Shown: positions 27,258 through 36,562, numbered from the stretch's first letter. The stretch: DNA of 64,000 nt from Mucilaginibacter gilvus (GCF_004054195.1 NZ_SBIW01000001.1:310001-374000), one strand, 5' to 3'. Translations and numbers: made by a program. Notes: generated from the sequence alone by a model not told the origin.

Positions 27258-28736
27258 ATGGCATCAGATACTTCACAACCTAAAATGAAGCACGAACTGA
27301 GCCTGCTTGACGGCACCATGCTGGTAGCGGGCTCTATGATCGGTTCGGGGATATTTATTGTAAGCGCGGATATCACCCGCAACGTAGGCTCGGCCGGCTG
27401 GCTCATAGCCGTTTGGCTTATCACCGGTTTCATGACGCTCACCGCAGCCCTCAGTTATGGCGAACTAAGCGGTATGTTCCCAAAAGCGGGCGGGCAATAC
27501 ATTTACTTAAAAGAATCATACAATAAACTCATCGCCTTTTTATACGGCTGGAGTTTTTTCGCGGTGATACAAACGGGCACCATTGCAGCGGTAGGTGTGG
27601 CCTTCTCCAAATTTGCGGCGTATTTGTATAAACCCATCAGCGAAGACCATCTGTTATTTCCATACAATCATTATTTACAGCCAGGCGAGGTTAAGCCCAC
27701 GTTTAGTTTAAGCGCCGCGCAACTGGTTTCCATCGTATTGATATTCCTCCTAACTTTTATCAATACCAAAGGCGTTAAGGGCGGCAAAATCATCCAAACC
27801 ACTTTTACCATGACCAAGCTTCTAAGCCTTTTCGGGCTTATTATCTTTGGCTTCCTGGCGTTTAAAAGCGACATATGGACCGCTAACTGGACCAATGCCT
27901 GGGACATGCACAAATTAGATCTCGGGGCAGCAGCCGGCACTCCCGGCGATTACAGCACCTACGCCATCAACGCGGCTCTGGGTGCTATCGCCATCGCTAT
28001 GGTTGGTTCCATCTTCAGCAGTGATGCATGGAACAACGTTACTTTCATTGCCGGCGAAATGAAAAACCCAAAACGCGATGTTGCATTAAGCTTATTCTTT
28101 GGTACGCTTATAGTTACCTTTATATATGTGGCTGCTAACGTGGTTTACACCGGCGTGCTTTCCTTGCACGATATTGCTACTGCCGAAAAAGACCGTGTAG
28201 CGGTTGCGGCTTCGCATGTGATATTTGGCGATATCGGTACAAAAATTATCGCTATCATGATCATGATCTCCACCTTCGGTTGTAATAATGGCTTGATATT
28301 GGCCGGCTCACGCGTATATTATTCAATGGCTAAAGATGGCTTGTTTTTTAAAAAGACAGGTACGCTTAACAAAAACGGTGTACCTGAATTTGGGTTGTGG
28401 ATACAGGCGGTTGTAGCATCTGTTCTATGCCTGAGTGGCCGTTATGGCGACCTGCTGGATATGATTTCCTTTGTGGTAGTGCTTTTCTACGTGCTTACCA
28501 TTATTGGCATCTTTATTTTAAGGCGTAAGATGCCTGATGCAGAACGCCCATACAAAGCGTTTGGCTACCCGGTGCTGCCAATAATTTATATTTTAATGGG
28601 ATCGGCGTTTTGTACGCTGCTTATCATCTACAAACCGGAGTTCACTTGGCCAGGCTTAATTATTGTATTAATAGGGATTCCTATTTATTATATATCCCAA
28701 GCCAACGTTAAACCAGAGCGCGACGCGGTAGTTTAA
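27258..28736 (+). CDS. APC-superfamily amino acid permease, LAT-like
   Basis: The 492-residue, 12-helix protein has SLLDGTMLVAGSMIGSGIFIVS in the first helix, LSYGELSGMFPKAGGQYIYLKE, and a C-terminal half with SRVYYSMAKDGLFF. This pattern is typical of L-type amino acid exchangers and the YfnA/SteT group. It is divergent from hppA across a 147-base gap. A TTCGAC repeat starts directly after its TAA and a terminator follows. Confidence 0.9.
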   Translation: MASDTSQPKMKHELSLLDGTMLVAGSMIGSGIFIVSADITRNVGSAGWLIAVWLITGFMTLTAALSYGELSGMFPKAGGQYIYLKESYNKLIAFLYGWSFFAVIQTGTIAAVGVAFSKFAAYLYKPISEDHLLFPYNHYLQPGEVKPTFSLSAAQLVSIVLIFLLTFINTKGVKGGKIIQTTFTMTKLLSLFGLIIFGFLAFKSDIWTANWTNAWDMHKLDLGAAAGTPGDYSTYAINAALGAIAIAMVGSIFSSDAWNNVTFIAGEMKNPKRDVALSLFFGTLIVTFIYVAANVVYTGVLSLHDIATAEKDRVAVAASHVIFGDIGTKIIAIMIMISTFGCNNGLILAGSRVYYSMAKDGLFFKKTGTLNKNGVPEFGLWIQAVVASVLCLSGRYGDLLDMISFVVVLFYVLTIIGIFILRRKMPDAERPYKAFGYPVLPIIYILMGSAFCTLLIIYKPEFTWPGLIIVLIGIPIYYISQANVKPERDAVV

Positions 28737-28760
28737 GTCTTCGACAGGCTCAGACTGACA
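28737..28760. repeat. TTCGACAGGCTCAGACTGAC dispersed repeat
   Basis: A short copy of the family at 6995 and 11993, starting at the base after the permease stop codon. Confidence 0.7.
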
Positions 28761-28775
28761 TATTATTAATGTATT

Positions 28776-28803
28776 GGGCAGGCACGGTGTGCTTGCCCTT
28801 TCT
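28776..28803 (+). terminator. Terminator after the LAT-like permease
   Basis: GGGCAGGCAC and GTGCTTGCCC pair over 10 bp (one wobble) around a 3-base loop, followed by TTTCT. Confidence 0.75.
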
Positions 28804-28817
28804 AAATTTAAAAAGTA

Positions 28818-30245
28818 TTGAATACCATCAGCAAAATATCATCGGTAGCATTATTAGTGCTGCTAACTATTGGCGGCCAGCTACAGGCACAAACCCTGCA
28901 GCAAAAACTGCAAACCGCCTTTAACAAGTTGCAGCAGGATAGCCAGTGCAAATACGCCACGCTGTCACTTACCGTATTAGATGCTAAAACCGGCGAACAA
29001 GTTTTTGCCGCTAACCCGGATATGGGCCTTGCACCCGGCTCTACGCTGAAAACGGTAACCAGCATCACCTCGTTCTTTGTCCTGGGGAAAGATTTTCAGT
29101 TCGAAACGCAGGTGGGTTACACCGGAGCTATCGATAGTAAAGGAACCCTTACCGGCGATATCATTATCAAAGGCAGCGGAGACCCTACCCTGGGCAGCTG
29201 GCGTTACGCGACGACCAAAGAGGCCTATATTTTGAACACCATGGTAATGGCCATTAAAAAGGCCGGCATAAAAAAAATAAACGGTAAAATTATTGGCGAT
29301 GACGGCCAGTTCAACCACCAAAGCATCCCAGATGGCTGGATCTGGCAGGATCTGGGTACCTACTACGGCGCAGGCATTGCCGGGCTTTGCTGGCGCGAAA
29401 ACCAATTCGACATCAAGCTGAGCACAGGCAGCGTTGGCCAACCCATAACCGTGGCCGGTACCGTGCCCGATACCTATTACCTGCAATACAAAAGCGAGCT
29501 TACCACCGGTGCCTCCAAAACCGGCGATCAAGCCTACCCCTACCTGCCCGGCTTTAACAGTAAAACCATGTACTTGCGAGGTACCTACGCTATTGACCAA
29601 ACAAAAAAAACGATCTCCGCCGCCATCCCCGACCCGGCCTATGATGCCGCCTTACGCTTGAGCGATACCCTAAAAAAAATGGGGATCGCGGTAGGCGGCG
29701 AACCCGCTTCCTCTTTGTCCCTAAAGGAAAAATCGCTGGTTATGCCTGCGGCGAGTAATAGCTTAACGGTTATTAAATCGCCCGAGCTGAGCAAGATCGT
29801 TTACTGGCTCAACCAAAAAAGCGTTAACCTGTATGCCGAGCAATTGCTGGCCACCGTATCCGTCAAATTAGGTAAAGGCGCTGTAACAAGCGATGGTGTA
29901 GACGCGGTAAAAGATTTTTGGGAAGCCAAAGGCATCGACCACCGCTCCATGAACATCTACGACGGCAGCGGTCTCTCGCCCGAGGATAGGATCACATCAT
30001 CTACCATTGCGCACATTTTGCAGGCCGCCCACCAGGAAAAATGGTTTGGCGACTTTTATGAGAGCCTGCCCGTTTACAACGATATGAAAATGAAAAGCGG
30101 CAGCATCAGCGGCGTGCAGGCCTATGCCGGTTTCCAAACCAATAACGGTCGCGAACTTTGTTTCTCCATTATGGTGAACAACTACAACGGCCCGGGCAGT
30201 GGGATACGGGAGAAAATGTTTAGGGTGCTGAATGAAATGAAGTAG
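28818..30245 (+). CDS. dacB: D-alanyl-D-alanine carboxypeptidase/endopeptidase, PBP4 type
   Basis: The 475-residue periplasmic peptidase trims and cleaves peptidoglycan cross-links. The signal peptide spans about 1-24 (QLQAQ). The serine motif is PGSTLKT with Ser75 and Lys78. DGSGLS (residues ~380) supplies the SxN-like motif and MKSGSISG the KTG-like motif. The large insert after SxxK is typical of class C penicillin-binding proteins. The start is TTG (28818-28820): an in-frame stop lies nine bases upstream and no ATG precedes the signal peptide. Confidence 0.88.
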   Translation: MNTISKISSVALLVLLTIGGQLQAQTLQQKLQTAFNKLQQDSQCKYATLSLTVLDAKTGEQVFAANPDMGLAPGSTLKTVTSITSFFVLGKDFQFETQVGYTGAIDSKGTLTGDIIIKGSGDPTLGSWRYATTKEAYILNTMVMAIKKAGIKKINGKIIGDDGQFNHQSIPDGWIWQDLGTYYGAGIAGLCWRENQFDIKLSTGSVGQPITVAGTVPDTYYLQYKSELTTGASKTGDQAYPYLPGFNSKTMYLRGTYAIDQTKKTISAAIPDPAYDAALRLSDTLKKMGIAVGGEPASSLSLKEKSLVMPAASNSLTVIKSPELSKIVYWLNQKSVNLYAEQLLATVSVKLGKGAVTSDGVDAVKDFWEAKGIDHRSMNIYDGSGLSPEDRITSSTIAHILQAAHQEKWFGDFYESLPVYNDMKMKSGSISGVQAYAGFQTNNGRELCFSIMVNNYNGPGSGIREKMFRVLNEMK

Positions 30246-30297
30246 GGTTTAGAGGCAAGAGGTTAGATTCAATAGACAAGATAAAGAGCGGCTACTC

Positions 30298-30341
30298 TCC
30301 TATCGCGTCATTGCGAGGTACGAAGCAATCTCACGATAGGA
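30298..30341. repeat. GCGTCATTGCGAGG inverted element
   Basis: TCCTATCG at 30298 and CGATAGGA ending at 30341 enclose GTCATTGCGAGGTACGAAGC, which itself contains ATTGC and GCAAT arms. The core resembles an intergenic element seen in many bacterial genomes (from memory). Confidence 0.65.
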
Positions 30342-30398
30342 TAGGCGGACCTGTAAATCGCCCAAAATAGGTTTTAACCTGGTAACTTTAAATAAACG

Positions 30399-30761
30399 AT
30401 GAGTACCATTAATAAGCTGATATCCTCCAAAACGCTCTATCCACATCTGTTGATACGGGTGGTTGTGTTTTGCCTTTTTGTGGGAGTTAGCTATATTTTT
30501 TTGGTGCCATTAATCTATTGGGCCATCGTTGGTGAGGGCTCTGTGGGCGACGGCATTACCAGCACACCCTTAAATACATTCCTTATAAATTATTTGGCGT
30601 TAATAATTGGGATTATTTTGGCCGCGGTATTCGGTTACCTGCACCTAAAAAGCGGTGAATTCTCCAAGGCCAAATCGTACGTGATAGCCGGCGCATTCGT
30701 TATCTTGATATATTTCTTTAAAGAGCCCATTTTTAATTTCATTTTTTATACCTTTCAGTAA
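30399..30761 (+). CDS. Small three-helix membrane protein
   Basis: The 120-residue protein has hydrophobic helices at about 20-45, 63-82 and 95-118 with Gly/Ser-rich loops. A TAACTTTA at 30383-30390 is one base off the -7 consensus and lies 8 bases before the start, which weakly supports expression. No family was recognised. Confidence 0.6.
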   Translation: MSTINKLISSKTLYPHLLIRVVVFCLFVGVSYIFLVPLIYWAIVGEGSVGDGITSTPLNTFLINYLALIIGIILAAVFGYLHLKSGEFSKAKSYVIAGAFVILIYFFKEPIFNFIFYTFQ

Positions 30762-30781
30762 CGTGTTAATTGCAGGCAAGG

Positions 30782-30818
30782 AAATCGGTGTAATCATAAA
30801 CAAACCGGTGTAATCCAA
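30782..30818. repeat. CGGTGTAATC direct-repeat element
   Basis: AAATCGGTGTAATCA and AAACCGGTGTAATCC occur in tandem here. The same words in reverse orientation occur at 58803-58842, so this is a dispersed intergenic family. Confidence 0.6.
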
Positions 30819-30858
30819 ACACCGCAACTTTCGGGTTCTTTAGCCTCCATCACCAGGG

Positions 30859-30866
30859 TACATTTG
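30859..30866 (+). promoter_or_regulatory. -7 element before the Ada-like gene
   Basis: TACATTTG matches TAnnTTTG exactly and lies 18 bases before the ATG. It overlaps an alternative in-frame TTG, which argues for the downstream ATG. Confidence 0.55.
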
Positions 30867-30884
30867 TGTTATAATATTCATATA

Positions 30885-31739
30885 ATGGAAACACAAAACA
30901 ACATCAACTTTGATCGTATTGCCGAGGCGATAAACTACATCAAGCTTAATTTTAAAGCCCAGCCCAGTTTGGATGAGGTGGCCGAAAAGGTGAACCTTAG
31001 CCCATACCACTTCCAGCGCATGTTTACCGATTGGGCGGGCATCAGTCCCAAAAAATTTCTGCAATACCTTAGTTTGGATTATGCCAAAGGCATCCTGAAA
31101 GAACAACAAGCTACCCTGTTTGACGCCGCTTTCGAGACCGGCCTCTCCGGCACCGGCCGCCTGCACGATCTGTTCATCAACATCGAGGGCATGACCCCGG
31201 CTGAATACAAAAACGGTGGCAAAGCGCTTTCCATCAATTTTAGCTACGCCGAAACACCGTTCGGCCATATCATTGTGGCGTCAACCCCAAAAGGTATATG
31301 CTACATCGCCTTTGCAGATGATAAGGATGAGGCCTTTAACCAGCTTTACGCCCAGTTCCCAAATGCCAGTTATTACCAGGTAGTGGATCTGGCGCAGCAG
31401 AACGCGCTTTACATTTTCACACGCGACTGGTCGCAATTATCATCTATCAAACTGCATTTAAAGGGCACCAGTTTCCAGCTGAAAGTTTGGGAAGCCTTGC
31501 TGAAGATACCGATGGGAGGCTTAAACACTTACGCCTCGGTAGCTAAAACGGTGGAATTGCCCACCGCCAGCCGTGCCGTTGGTAGCGCGATAGGTGCAAA
31601 CCCTGTGGCTTTTTTAATACCTTGCCATAGGGTGATCAAATCTACCGGCGAGCTTGGGCAATACCATTGGGGTGCAAATCGTAAATCGGCCATTATTGGC
31701 TGGGAGGCCGCAAAAATTAACCATTTATGCATCGTATAG
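30885..31739 (+). CDS. Ada-like AraC-type regulator fused to O6-alkylguanine-DNA alkyltransferase
   Basis: The 284-residue protein has an AraC helix-turn-helix pair at about 10-100 (SPYHFQRMFTDWAGISPKKF) and an MGMT domain to the end. The alkyl-acceptor motif is IPCHRV with Cys247, preceded by TYASVAKTVELPTASRAVGSA. It removes alkyl groups from O6-guanine in a suicide reaction and probably regulates transcription. The N-terminal zinc domain of E. coli Ada, whose Cys38 senses phosphotriester damage, is missing. The 2OG-Fe(II) oxygenase gene follows directly, which suggests an alkylation-response operon. Confidence 0.9.
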   Translation: METQNNINFDRIAEAINYIKLNFKAQPSLDEVAEKVNLSPYHFQRMFTDWAGISPKKFLQYLSLDYAKGILKEQQATLFDAAFETGLSGTGRLHDLFINIEGMTPAEYKNGGKALSINFSYAETPFGHIIVASTPKGICYIAFADDKDEAFNQLYAQFPNASYYQVVDLAQQNALYIFTRDWSQLSSIKLHLKGTSFQLKVWEALLKIPMGGLNTYASVAKTVELPTASRAVGSAIGANPVAFLIPCHRVIKSTGELGQYHWGANRKSAIIGWEAAKINHLCIV

Positions 31740-31741
31740 AT

Positions 31742-32449
31742 ATGGACTTGCAGCAAAGAATTGAACAAACCGATTGGAAGGAAATAGCCGAAAGCTTAAA
31801 TAACAAGGGTTACGCAACCGTCCCCCAGATATTATCGGCAGATGAATGTGACGGTTTGAGACACCAATACGGCGATGATACCCTTTACCGCAAAACCATA
31901 GTGATGGAAAATCACGGCTATGGCATGGGGCAATACAAATATTACAACTACCCGCTGCCCGGCATAGTAGAGGGCCTACGCCGAATGATTTACCCCAACA
32001 TTGCACCCGTTGCCAACAACTGGATGCAGGCTTTGGGTATAGCGAAAACATTCCCGGGCACCCTAAAAGAGTTAACGGAACTGTGCCACGCACACGCTCA
32101 GAACCGCCCCACGCCATTGATCTTAAAATACGGCAAAGGCGGCTACAATGCCATGCATCAGGATCTGTATGGCGAGATCTTCTTCCCTATGCAGCTGGTG
32201 GTTTGCCTTAATCAGCCGGGCCAGGACTTTGAAGGCGGCGAATTTGTACTGATAGAGCAACGCCCAAGGATGCAATCAAAAGCGATAGTGCTAAACCCAG
32301 GCAAGGGCGATATGCTGATCTTCACCACCAACTTCCGCCCGGCGAAGGGAAGCAAAGGTTACCACCGCGTAAACATGCGCCACGGCGTAAGCGAACTGAG
32401 CGGCGGCGAAAGACATACCCTTGGCGTAATTTTTCATGATGCATCATAA
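31742..32449 (+). CDS. 2OG-Fe(II) oxygenase coupled to the Ada-like gene
   Basis: The protein has 235 residues from the ATG at 31742, or 240 from the overlapping ATG at 31727. It keeps the double-stranded beta-helix iron site: AMHQDLYGE provides His-x-Asp, and the distal RHGVSEL and ERHTLGVIFH supply the second His and the 2-oxoglutarate-binding Arg. The N-terminal LNNKGYATVPQILSADECD is typical of prolyl-hydroxylase-like members rather than canonical AlkB. Its position two bases after the Ada-like stop suggests a DNA or protein alkylation-repair role. That role is inference. Confidence 0.8.
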   Translation: MDLQQRIEQTDWKEIAESLNNKGYATVPQILSADECDGLRHQYGDDTLYRKTIVMENHGYGMGQYKYYNYPLPGIVEGLRRMIYPNIAPVANNWMQALGIAKTFPGTLKELTELCHAHAQNRPTPLILKYGKGGYNAMHQDLYGEIFFPMQLVVCLNQPGQDFEGGEFVLIEQRPRMQSKAIVLNPGKGDMLIFTTNFRPAKGSKGYHRVNMRHGVSELSGGERHTLGVIFHDAS

Positions 32450-32508
32450 GGCCTTGATGTAATTTAAATCTACCGCACAATCCCCCTGCTATTTCTGCGT
32501 TAGCTGAT

Positions 32509-32516
32509 TATATTTG
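32509..32516 (+). promoter_or_regulatory. -7 element before the 32534 gene
   Basis: TATATTTG matches TAnnTTTG exactly and ends 17 bases before the ATG. No -33 motif is clear. Confidence 0.5.
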
Positions 32517-32533
32517 CACCAAATTGCTATCCG

Positions 32534-33130
32534 ATGTTTAAGAAGGCTTCACTCGTGTTATTCGCCGTTTTCTCGCTATTTACCGCCAAAGCGCAAACCG
32601 TTGAGGAGGTTTATAACCGCTACCTGGATTTTAACCTCACGCGTTTAGAGGGGCCGGCAAGCAAAACACTTGAAGCAGGCGAAGCTTTGCTGCCAGATAC
32701 CGCCAAACTCACACCCAAGCAAAGAATAAGCTTTTATTACTCAATCGGTAAAGCGTACGAGGATGATGCACAATCCATAAAAGCGCAGCAGTTTTATGAA
32801 CGTGTTGCGGCTGCGGTGCCCAACTATTACGTAGTACAGCGGGCCTTAGGTTATATTTTTGCTAAGCAGGCAGAAGGTTATGCCGACAAACTGAACGCAA
32901 CCGCATCAAACATTACCGAAAACAGGAAGGTGATGGCCCTTTACAGCGCTGCCGCAAAAAAAGCCATCCCCTACCTGGAAAAAGCACAAGCCTGCGACCC
33001 GGATGATGATACGCTTACCCGGATAAATATTTTACTAAAAAACACAAAGGATGCCGCCGGTTTAGCCAACTTAAAAACAAAGCTCGCCACGCTCGCCAAA
33101 ACCTGTGTTGACCTGCTGGACGATAAATAA
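32534..33130 (+). CDS. Exported helical (TPR-like) protein of unknown function
   Basis: The 198-residue protein has a signal peptide at about 1-20 (FTAKAQ). Its helical repeats look like degenerate tetratricopeptide units (ISFYYSIGKAYEDDAQSIKAQQFYERV, then AKKAIPYLEKAQACDPDDD). It is likely periplasmic. Its TAA abuts the stop of the convergent phosphodiesterase gene with no intergenic base between them, so transcription read-through would make antisense RNA. No specific family was recognised. Confidence 0.7.
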   Translation: MFKKASLVLFAVFSLFTAKAQTVEEVYNRYLDFNLTRLEGPASKTLEAGEALLPDTAKLTPKQRISFYYSIGKAYEDDAQSIKAQQFYERVAAAVPNYYVVQRALGYIFAKQAEGYADKLNATASNITENRKVMALYSAAAKKAIPYLEKAQACDPDDDTLTRINILLKNTKDAAGLANLKTKLATLAKTCVDLLDDK

Positions 33131-34138
33131 TTAAAACTCCAGCGGCTTGCCCTGGCGTGGGTACACCAAATTCATTTGCCGTTTATTGGCGTAATTTAGC
33201 TGCGTTTTTATTTTGGAGATGCTTTTGTAAGGAGGTTTAAGGTGGGTAACCACTACATTTAAACCTTTTAATGTAGTGCCCGAAAGCTGCGCCAGCACAT
33301 CCAGTTCATTCATCAGCAAACGCGGCGTAAGGTGGCCAAAAAGGGTTTTATCCGGTTGTTCATTAGGAAAACTTACCTCTATCATCAGCGCTTTTAATTT
33401 GCCGGCCGCAACCAGCGGCGCAACAGCCTCCCATAACTTGTGCAGGTTCTGGCTTTTTTCTATCTCATCGGCACCGGTATCACCCAAATACAGTACGTAA
33501 CTATCTTTGTTTCGAACCAAAAAAGCGGTGCTTGTTAAATTAGAGTGGCTAAGCGGAAACGCCTGCACATGCATTTCGGTGTTGTCTATAGGGATTTCGG
33601 TACCGGGCTGTAGTACGCTGTAATGGTACTTTTTTAATTGCGGACTGCCACCGTCATCGGCGAAGTTGGCCCAGCTTTCCCAGGTAAAATAATGCGTTTT
33701 CACGATTTCGAGGGTGCTGTTCAGTCCGTAGATGTTTTTGGTACTGTCCTCGGGCGAATTGATAATGAGCCCGGAAATATGATCCAGATGCGCGTGTGAG
33801 ATAAAGTAACCCTTAATATATTGCCTCAAAACCTTATCGCCCCGTACCGAAAACGCCTTGTTTTCGATGGCTTTTTCTATCCCGGCGTGCAGGGTTCCCG
33901 CATCCAGGCAGGCATAATTATCAGAACCAACCGGGGCTATCATATAGGCAGAAAGATTGCTTTCATCTATCCCACCCAAAACGCCCAATGGCACAACGCG
34001 GAATGACAACGATAAGTTAGCCGCCGGTACGGCTGATACGGACTTATGCTTGAGCTTTGCCTGATGCTTGCGTTGCGCAAACACAAATATGGGCAAAAAT
34101 AACATGCAAATTACGGCTAATAGTTTACGGTGCAGCAT
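33131..34138 (-). CDS. Exported class II 3',5'-cyclic-nucleotide phosphodiesterase
   Basis: The 335-residue metallo-beta-lactamase-fold enzyme has a signal peptide (MLHRKLLAVICMLFLPIFVFAQ, shown here as evidence for the ATG at 34138). The zinc-binding motif is ISHAHLDHISGL. LYLGDTGADEIE, LMIEVSFPNEQ, FGHLTP and VTHLKPP follow, which is the class II PDE pattern (yeast PDE1, Vibrio CpdP). It would hydrolyse cAMP or related nucleotides in the periplasm, scavenging or quenching them. The longer frame upstream has no signal-like character and is rejected. Confidence 0.85.
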   Translation of the reverse strand: MLHRKLLAVICMLFLPIFVFAQRKHQAKLKHKSVSAVPAANLSLSFRVVPLGVLGGIDESNLSAYMIAPVGSDNYACLDAGTLHAGIEKAIENKAFSVRGDKVLRQYIKGYFISHAHLDHISGLIINSPEDSTKNIYGLNSTLEIVKTHYFTWESWANFADDGGSPQLKKYHYSVLQPGTEIPIDNTEMHVQAFPLSHSNLTSTAFLVRNKDSYVLYLGDTGADEIEKSQNLHKLWEAVAPLVAAGKLKALMIEVSFPNEQPDKTLFGHLTPRLLMNELDVLAQLSGTTLKGLNVVVTHLKPPYKSISKIKTQLNYANKRQMNLVYPRQGKPLEF

Positions 34139-34239
34139 AAAATTGGGGATTTGTGTCCGCTCAAAAATAATCATCCATTTTAATAGAAAGGAATTATTTA
34201 TAAACGCCATTTGCTGCAAAAACTTTTACTTTGTAAGGT

Positions 34240-34545
34240 ATGAAAGTTAGTCAGGTAGCGGCGAAAGCAACAGTGCGGGTATTTTTTATTTTATTGCTGA
34301 TAGCCCTCGTGCCCTTTTTGCAGGGCGATAGCAGCAAACTGCAGCATCTTTACCTCACGCCAAAACACGCCTATATGCTGGTCTTTCCCATCCTGCTCAT
34401 ACTGGGTTTTATTACCTTACTGGTGCTCTGCTCCGTTAAAAAATACAGCAAGCCCGATATGAACTGGCTGTTGGTGGTAAATACCGTGGTATTGATTGCG
34501 TATGCCGCGACCCTGTACATCAGCATATATAAGTTGATAAAATAG
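34240..34545 (+). CDS. Small three-helix membrane protein
   Basis: The 101-residue protein has helices at about 10-30, 45-68 and 78-98 and short basic loops (SVKKYSKPDMN). It is divergent from the phosphodiesterase and convergent with the AI-2E family gene five bases away. No family was recognised. Confidence 0.6.
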   Translation: MKVSQVAAKATVRVFFILLLIALVPFLQGDSSKLQHLYLTPKHAYMLVFPILLILGFITLLVLCSVKKYSKPDMNWLLVVNTVVLIAYAATLYISIYKLIK

Positions 34546-34550
34546 CAAGG

Positions 34551-35645
34551 TTACTCCGTCTTCATTTTCTTTTCTGCCGATTCTTTATACTCATAATCGC
34601 CGCCCAGCAAGTAACCCCATGGCTTAAGGCTTTCCACCCTGTCGAAAATGATTTTGAAAATAGCGATAATAGGGATAGAGAGAAACATGCCCGACAATCC
34701 CCAAAGCATCTCGCCCAGTATAATTCCCATGAACGTGATGAGCGCGTTAAGCCTCACCTTAGAACCTACCACGGCGGGCAACAGCACATTGGCATCAAGC
34801 AAGTGGATGCCAATTACGCTTGCCCCTACGGTTACCGTATCGCTAATAGTACCCGTGGCAAAAGTGATGAGCACGCTTAAAAATAAAGCTGTAAAAATAC
34901 CGAGGTATGGGATAATATTAAACAGCCCCACAATAAGGCCAAGCAGCGCGGCGTATTTGATGCTGATGATCCAAAAAGCGGTCATGGCAACCGCTGATAC
35001 GATCACCATTTCCAATAACAGGCCGAAAATATATTGCCGCAGTATCTTCTGTATATTCTCGGCAATATCAATTACTATATGCGAATGATCGTCCTCGAAA
35101 ACAGAGATCACAAAACGGAACAAAAGCCGCCTGTAAAACAGGATGAAGAAAGTGAATATCAGGATAAAGACGTAAAACAACATCAACGAAGAAATGGCGC
35201 CGAAGGTAGTTTCGAGAACCGCACCGCCCGATGCCATTATTTTGCGCGCGGTATTGTCTACATAGGTCATTTGCTTGGTGGCATCTATCTGGAAAGCATG
35301 CTCCACCCATTCCTGTAAACCGCCTATAGATTGGTAAACTTGTTTTTTAAGCATTGGCCAATCGCTGGCCAGGTTTGAGATCTGCGCGCCAACCAGGTAC
35401 AGGATGCCGCCAACAAAACCGATCATCAGCAAAATAGAAATAAATGATGATGCGCTGCGGGGCAGCCGCAATTTTCTTTCTAACAGGTTTGCCAGGGGCA
35501 ATAACAGCACGGCAAACAAAAACCCAAACAAAAGCGGATCGAGTATTTCTTTAGCTACAATAACAAGGTATCCCAATATGCAGAAGCCTATGAGCACCAG
35601 GGCAAAGCGTTCGTAAAAGGGGGCAATTAATTTTTTAGCGGACAT
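34551..35645 (-). CDS. AI-2E family (PerM/YdiK-like) transporter
   Basis: The 364-residue protein has seven to eight membrane helices. Helices 1-2 follow the family start (DPLLFGFLFAVLLLPLANLLERK). The loop IGGLQEWVEHAFQ and the C-terminal PYLGIFTALFLSVLITFATG and GEMLWGLSGMFLSIPIIAI are diagnostic. Members export autoinducer-2 or act as Na+/H+ antiporters, and the substrate here is unknown. It is monocistronic. Confidence 0.88.
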   Translation of the reverse strand: MSAKKLIAPFYERFALVLIGFCILGYLVIVAKEILDPLLFGFLFAVLLLPLANLLERKLRLPRSASSFISILLMIGFVGGILYLVGAQISNLASDWPMLKKQVYQSIGGLQEWVEHAFQIDATKQMTYVDNTARKIMASGGAVLETTFGAISSLMLFYVFILIFTFFILFYRRLLFRFVISVFEDDHSHIVIDIAENIQKILRQYIFGLLLEMVIVSAVAMTAFWIISIKYAALLGLIVGLFNIIPYLGIFTALFLSVLITFATGTISDTVTVGASVIGIHLLDANVLLPAVVGSKVRLNALITFMGIILGEMLWGLSGMFLSIPIIAIFKIIFDRVESLKPWGYLLGGDYEYKESAEKKMKTE

Positions 35646-35819
35646 ATAACAGTGGTAACGTTTTTTCCATGATGAACATACTTATAAATGCGCATTTTTT
35701 TGCAATACAATTCAATTAACTCAAAAACCACAAATAGGTTGCAGATATTTACCTTTATATGTCTGCGCTGTTTTGCGCATTGTCATCCAATTGCCTAAAT
35801 TCAATAAATTTTCTCACCC

Positions 35820-36467
35820 ATGCTTAACGGACCAAACCCCGGTATGCGCTACCCTATGGAGCCGTACCAAAACCTCGTATTTTTAAAAAACATGATCACC
35901 CGTCCCAACATTGAAGTAGGCGATTATACCTATTACGATGATTTTGAGGACCCGGGCAACTTCGAAAGAAATGTGCTATATCATTTCGACTTTATTGGCG
36001 ACAAGCTGATCATTGGGAAATTTTGCGCTATCGCATCGGGCGTAAAATTTATTATGAATGGTGCCAATCATCAGATAAGCCCCATCTCTACCTATCCATT
36101 TGCCAATTTTAAAAATGGATGGGAAAAAATAAACGAGGCATCCGGATTTTATGATAAATATCCCTATAAAGGCAATACAGTTGTGGGCAATGATGTTTGG
36201 ATAGGCTACGAAGCGGTAATTATGCCCGGCGTAACCATTGGCGATGGTGCAGTGATAGCCTCCAAAGCGGTGGTGACCAAAGATGTTGCACCTTATACCA
36301 TCGTTGGCGGCAACCCGGCAAAACTCATCCGCAAGCGCTTTGATGATGACGCAGCCGCCCGCCTGCAAAAAATAGCCTGGTGGAACTGGAGCGCAGAGAG
36401 AATAACCGAAAATCTGCGGATTATTAATTCGGCAGATATTGACGCATTGGAGAAAGCCGCAGGATAA
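35820..36467 (+). CDS. Vat/CatB-like xenobiotic O-acetyltransferase
   Basis: The 215-residue left-handed beta-helix acetyltransferase is strikingly like Vat streptogramin A acetyltransferases: [41 protein letters not shown] and [16 protein letters not shown]. His84 in the NGANH segment matches the catalytic base of Vat(D). It would acetylate a hydroxyl on an antibiotic using acetyl-CoA. Whether it confers resistance cannot be told, since chromosomal relatives often have no known substrate. No mobile element or resistance gene adjoins it. Confidence 0.85.
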   Translation: MLNGPNPGMRYPMEPYQNLVFLKNMITRPNIEVGDYTYYDDFEDPGNFERNVLYHFDFIGDKLIIGKFCAIASGVKFIMNGANHQISPISTYPFANFKNGWEKINEASGFYDKYPYKGNTVVGNDVWIGYEAVIMPGVTIGDGAVIASKAVVTKDVAPYTIVGGNPAKLIRKRFDDDAAARLQKIAWWNWSAERITENLRIINSADIDALEKAAG

Positions 36468-36562
36468 TTTTTGGCAAATATTTTGCTTTTATTTTAGTAT
36501 TAATTAAAACTTAAATATCTTGGCAAGATTCTGAAAAAGCGGGCGAAAAGGTAGAAAAAACC

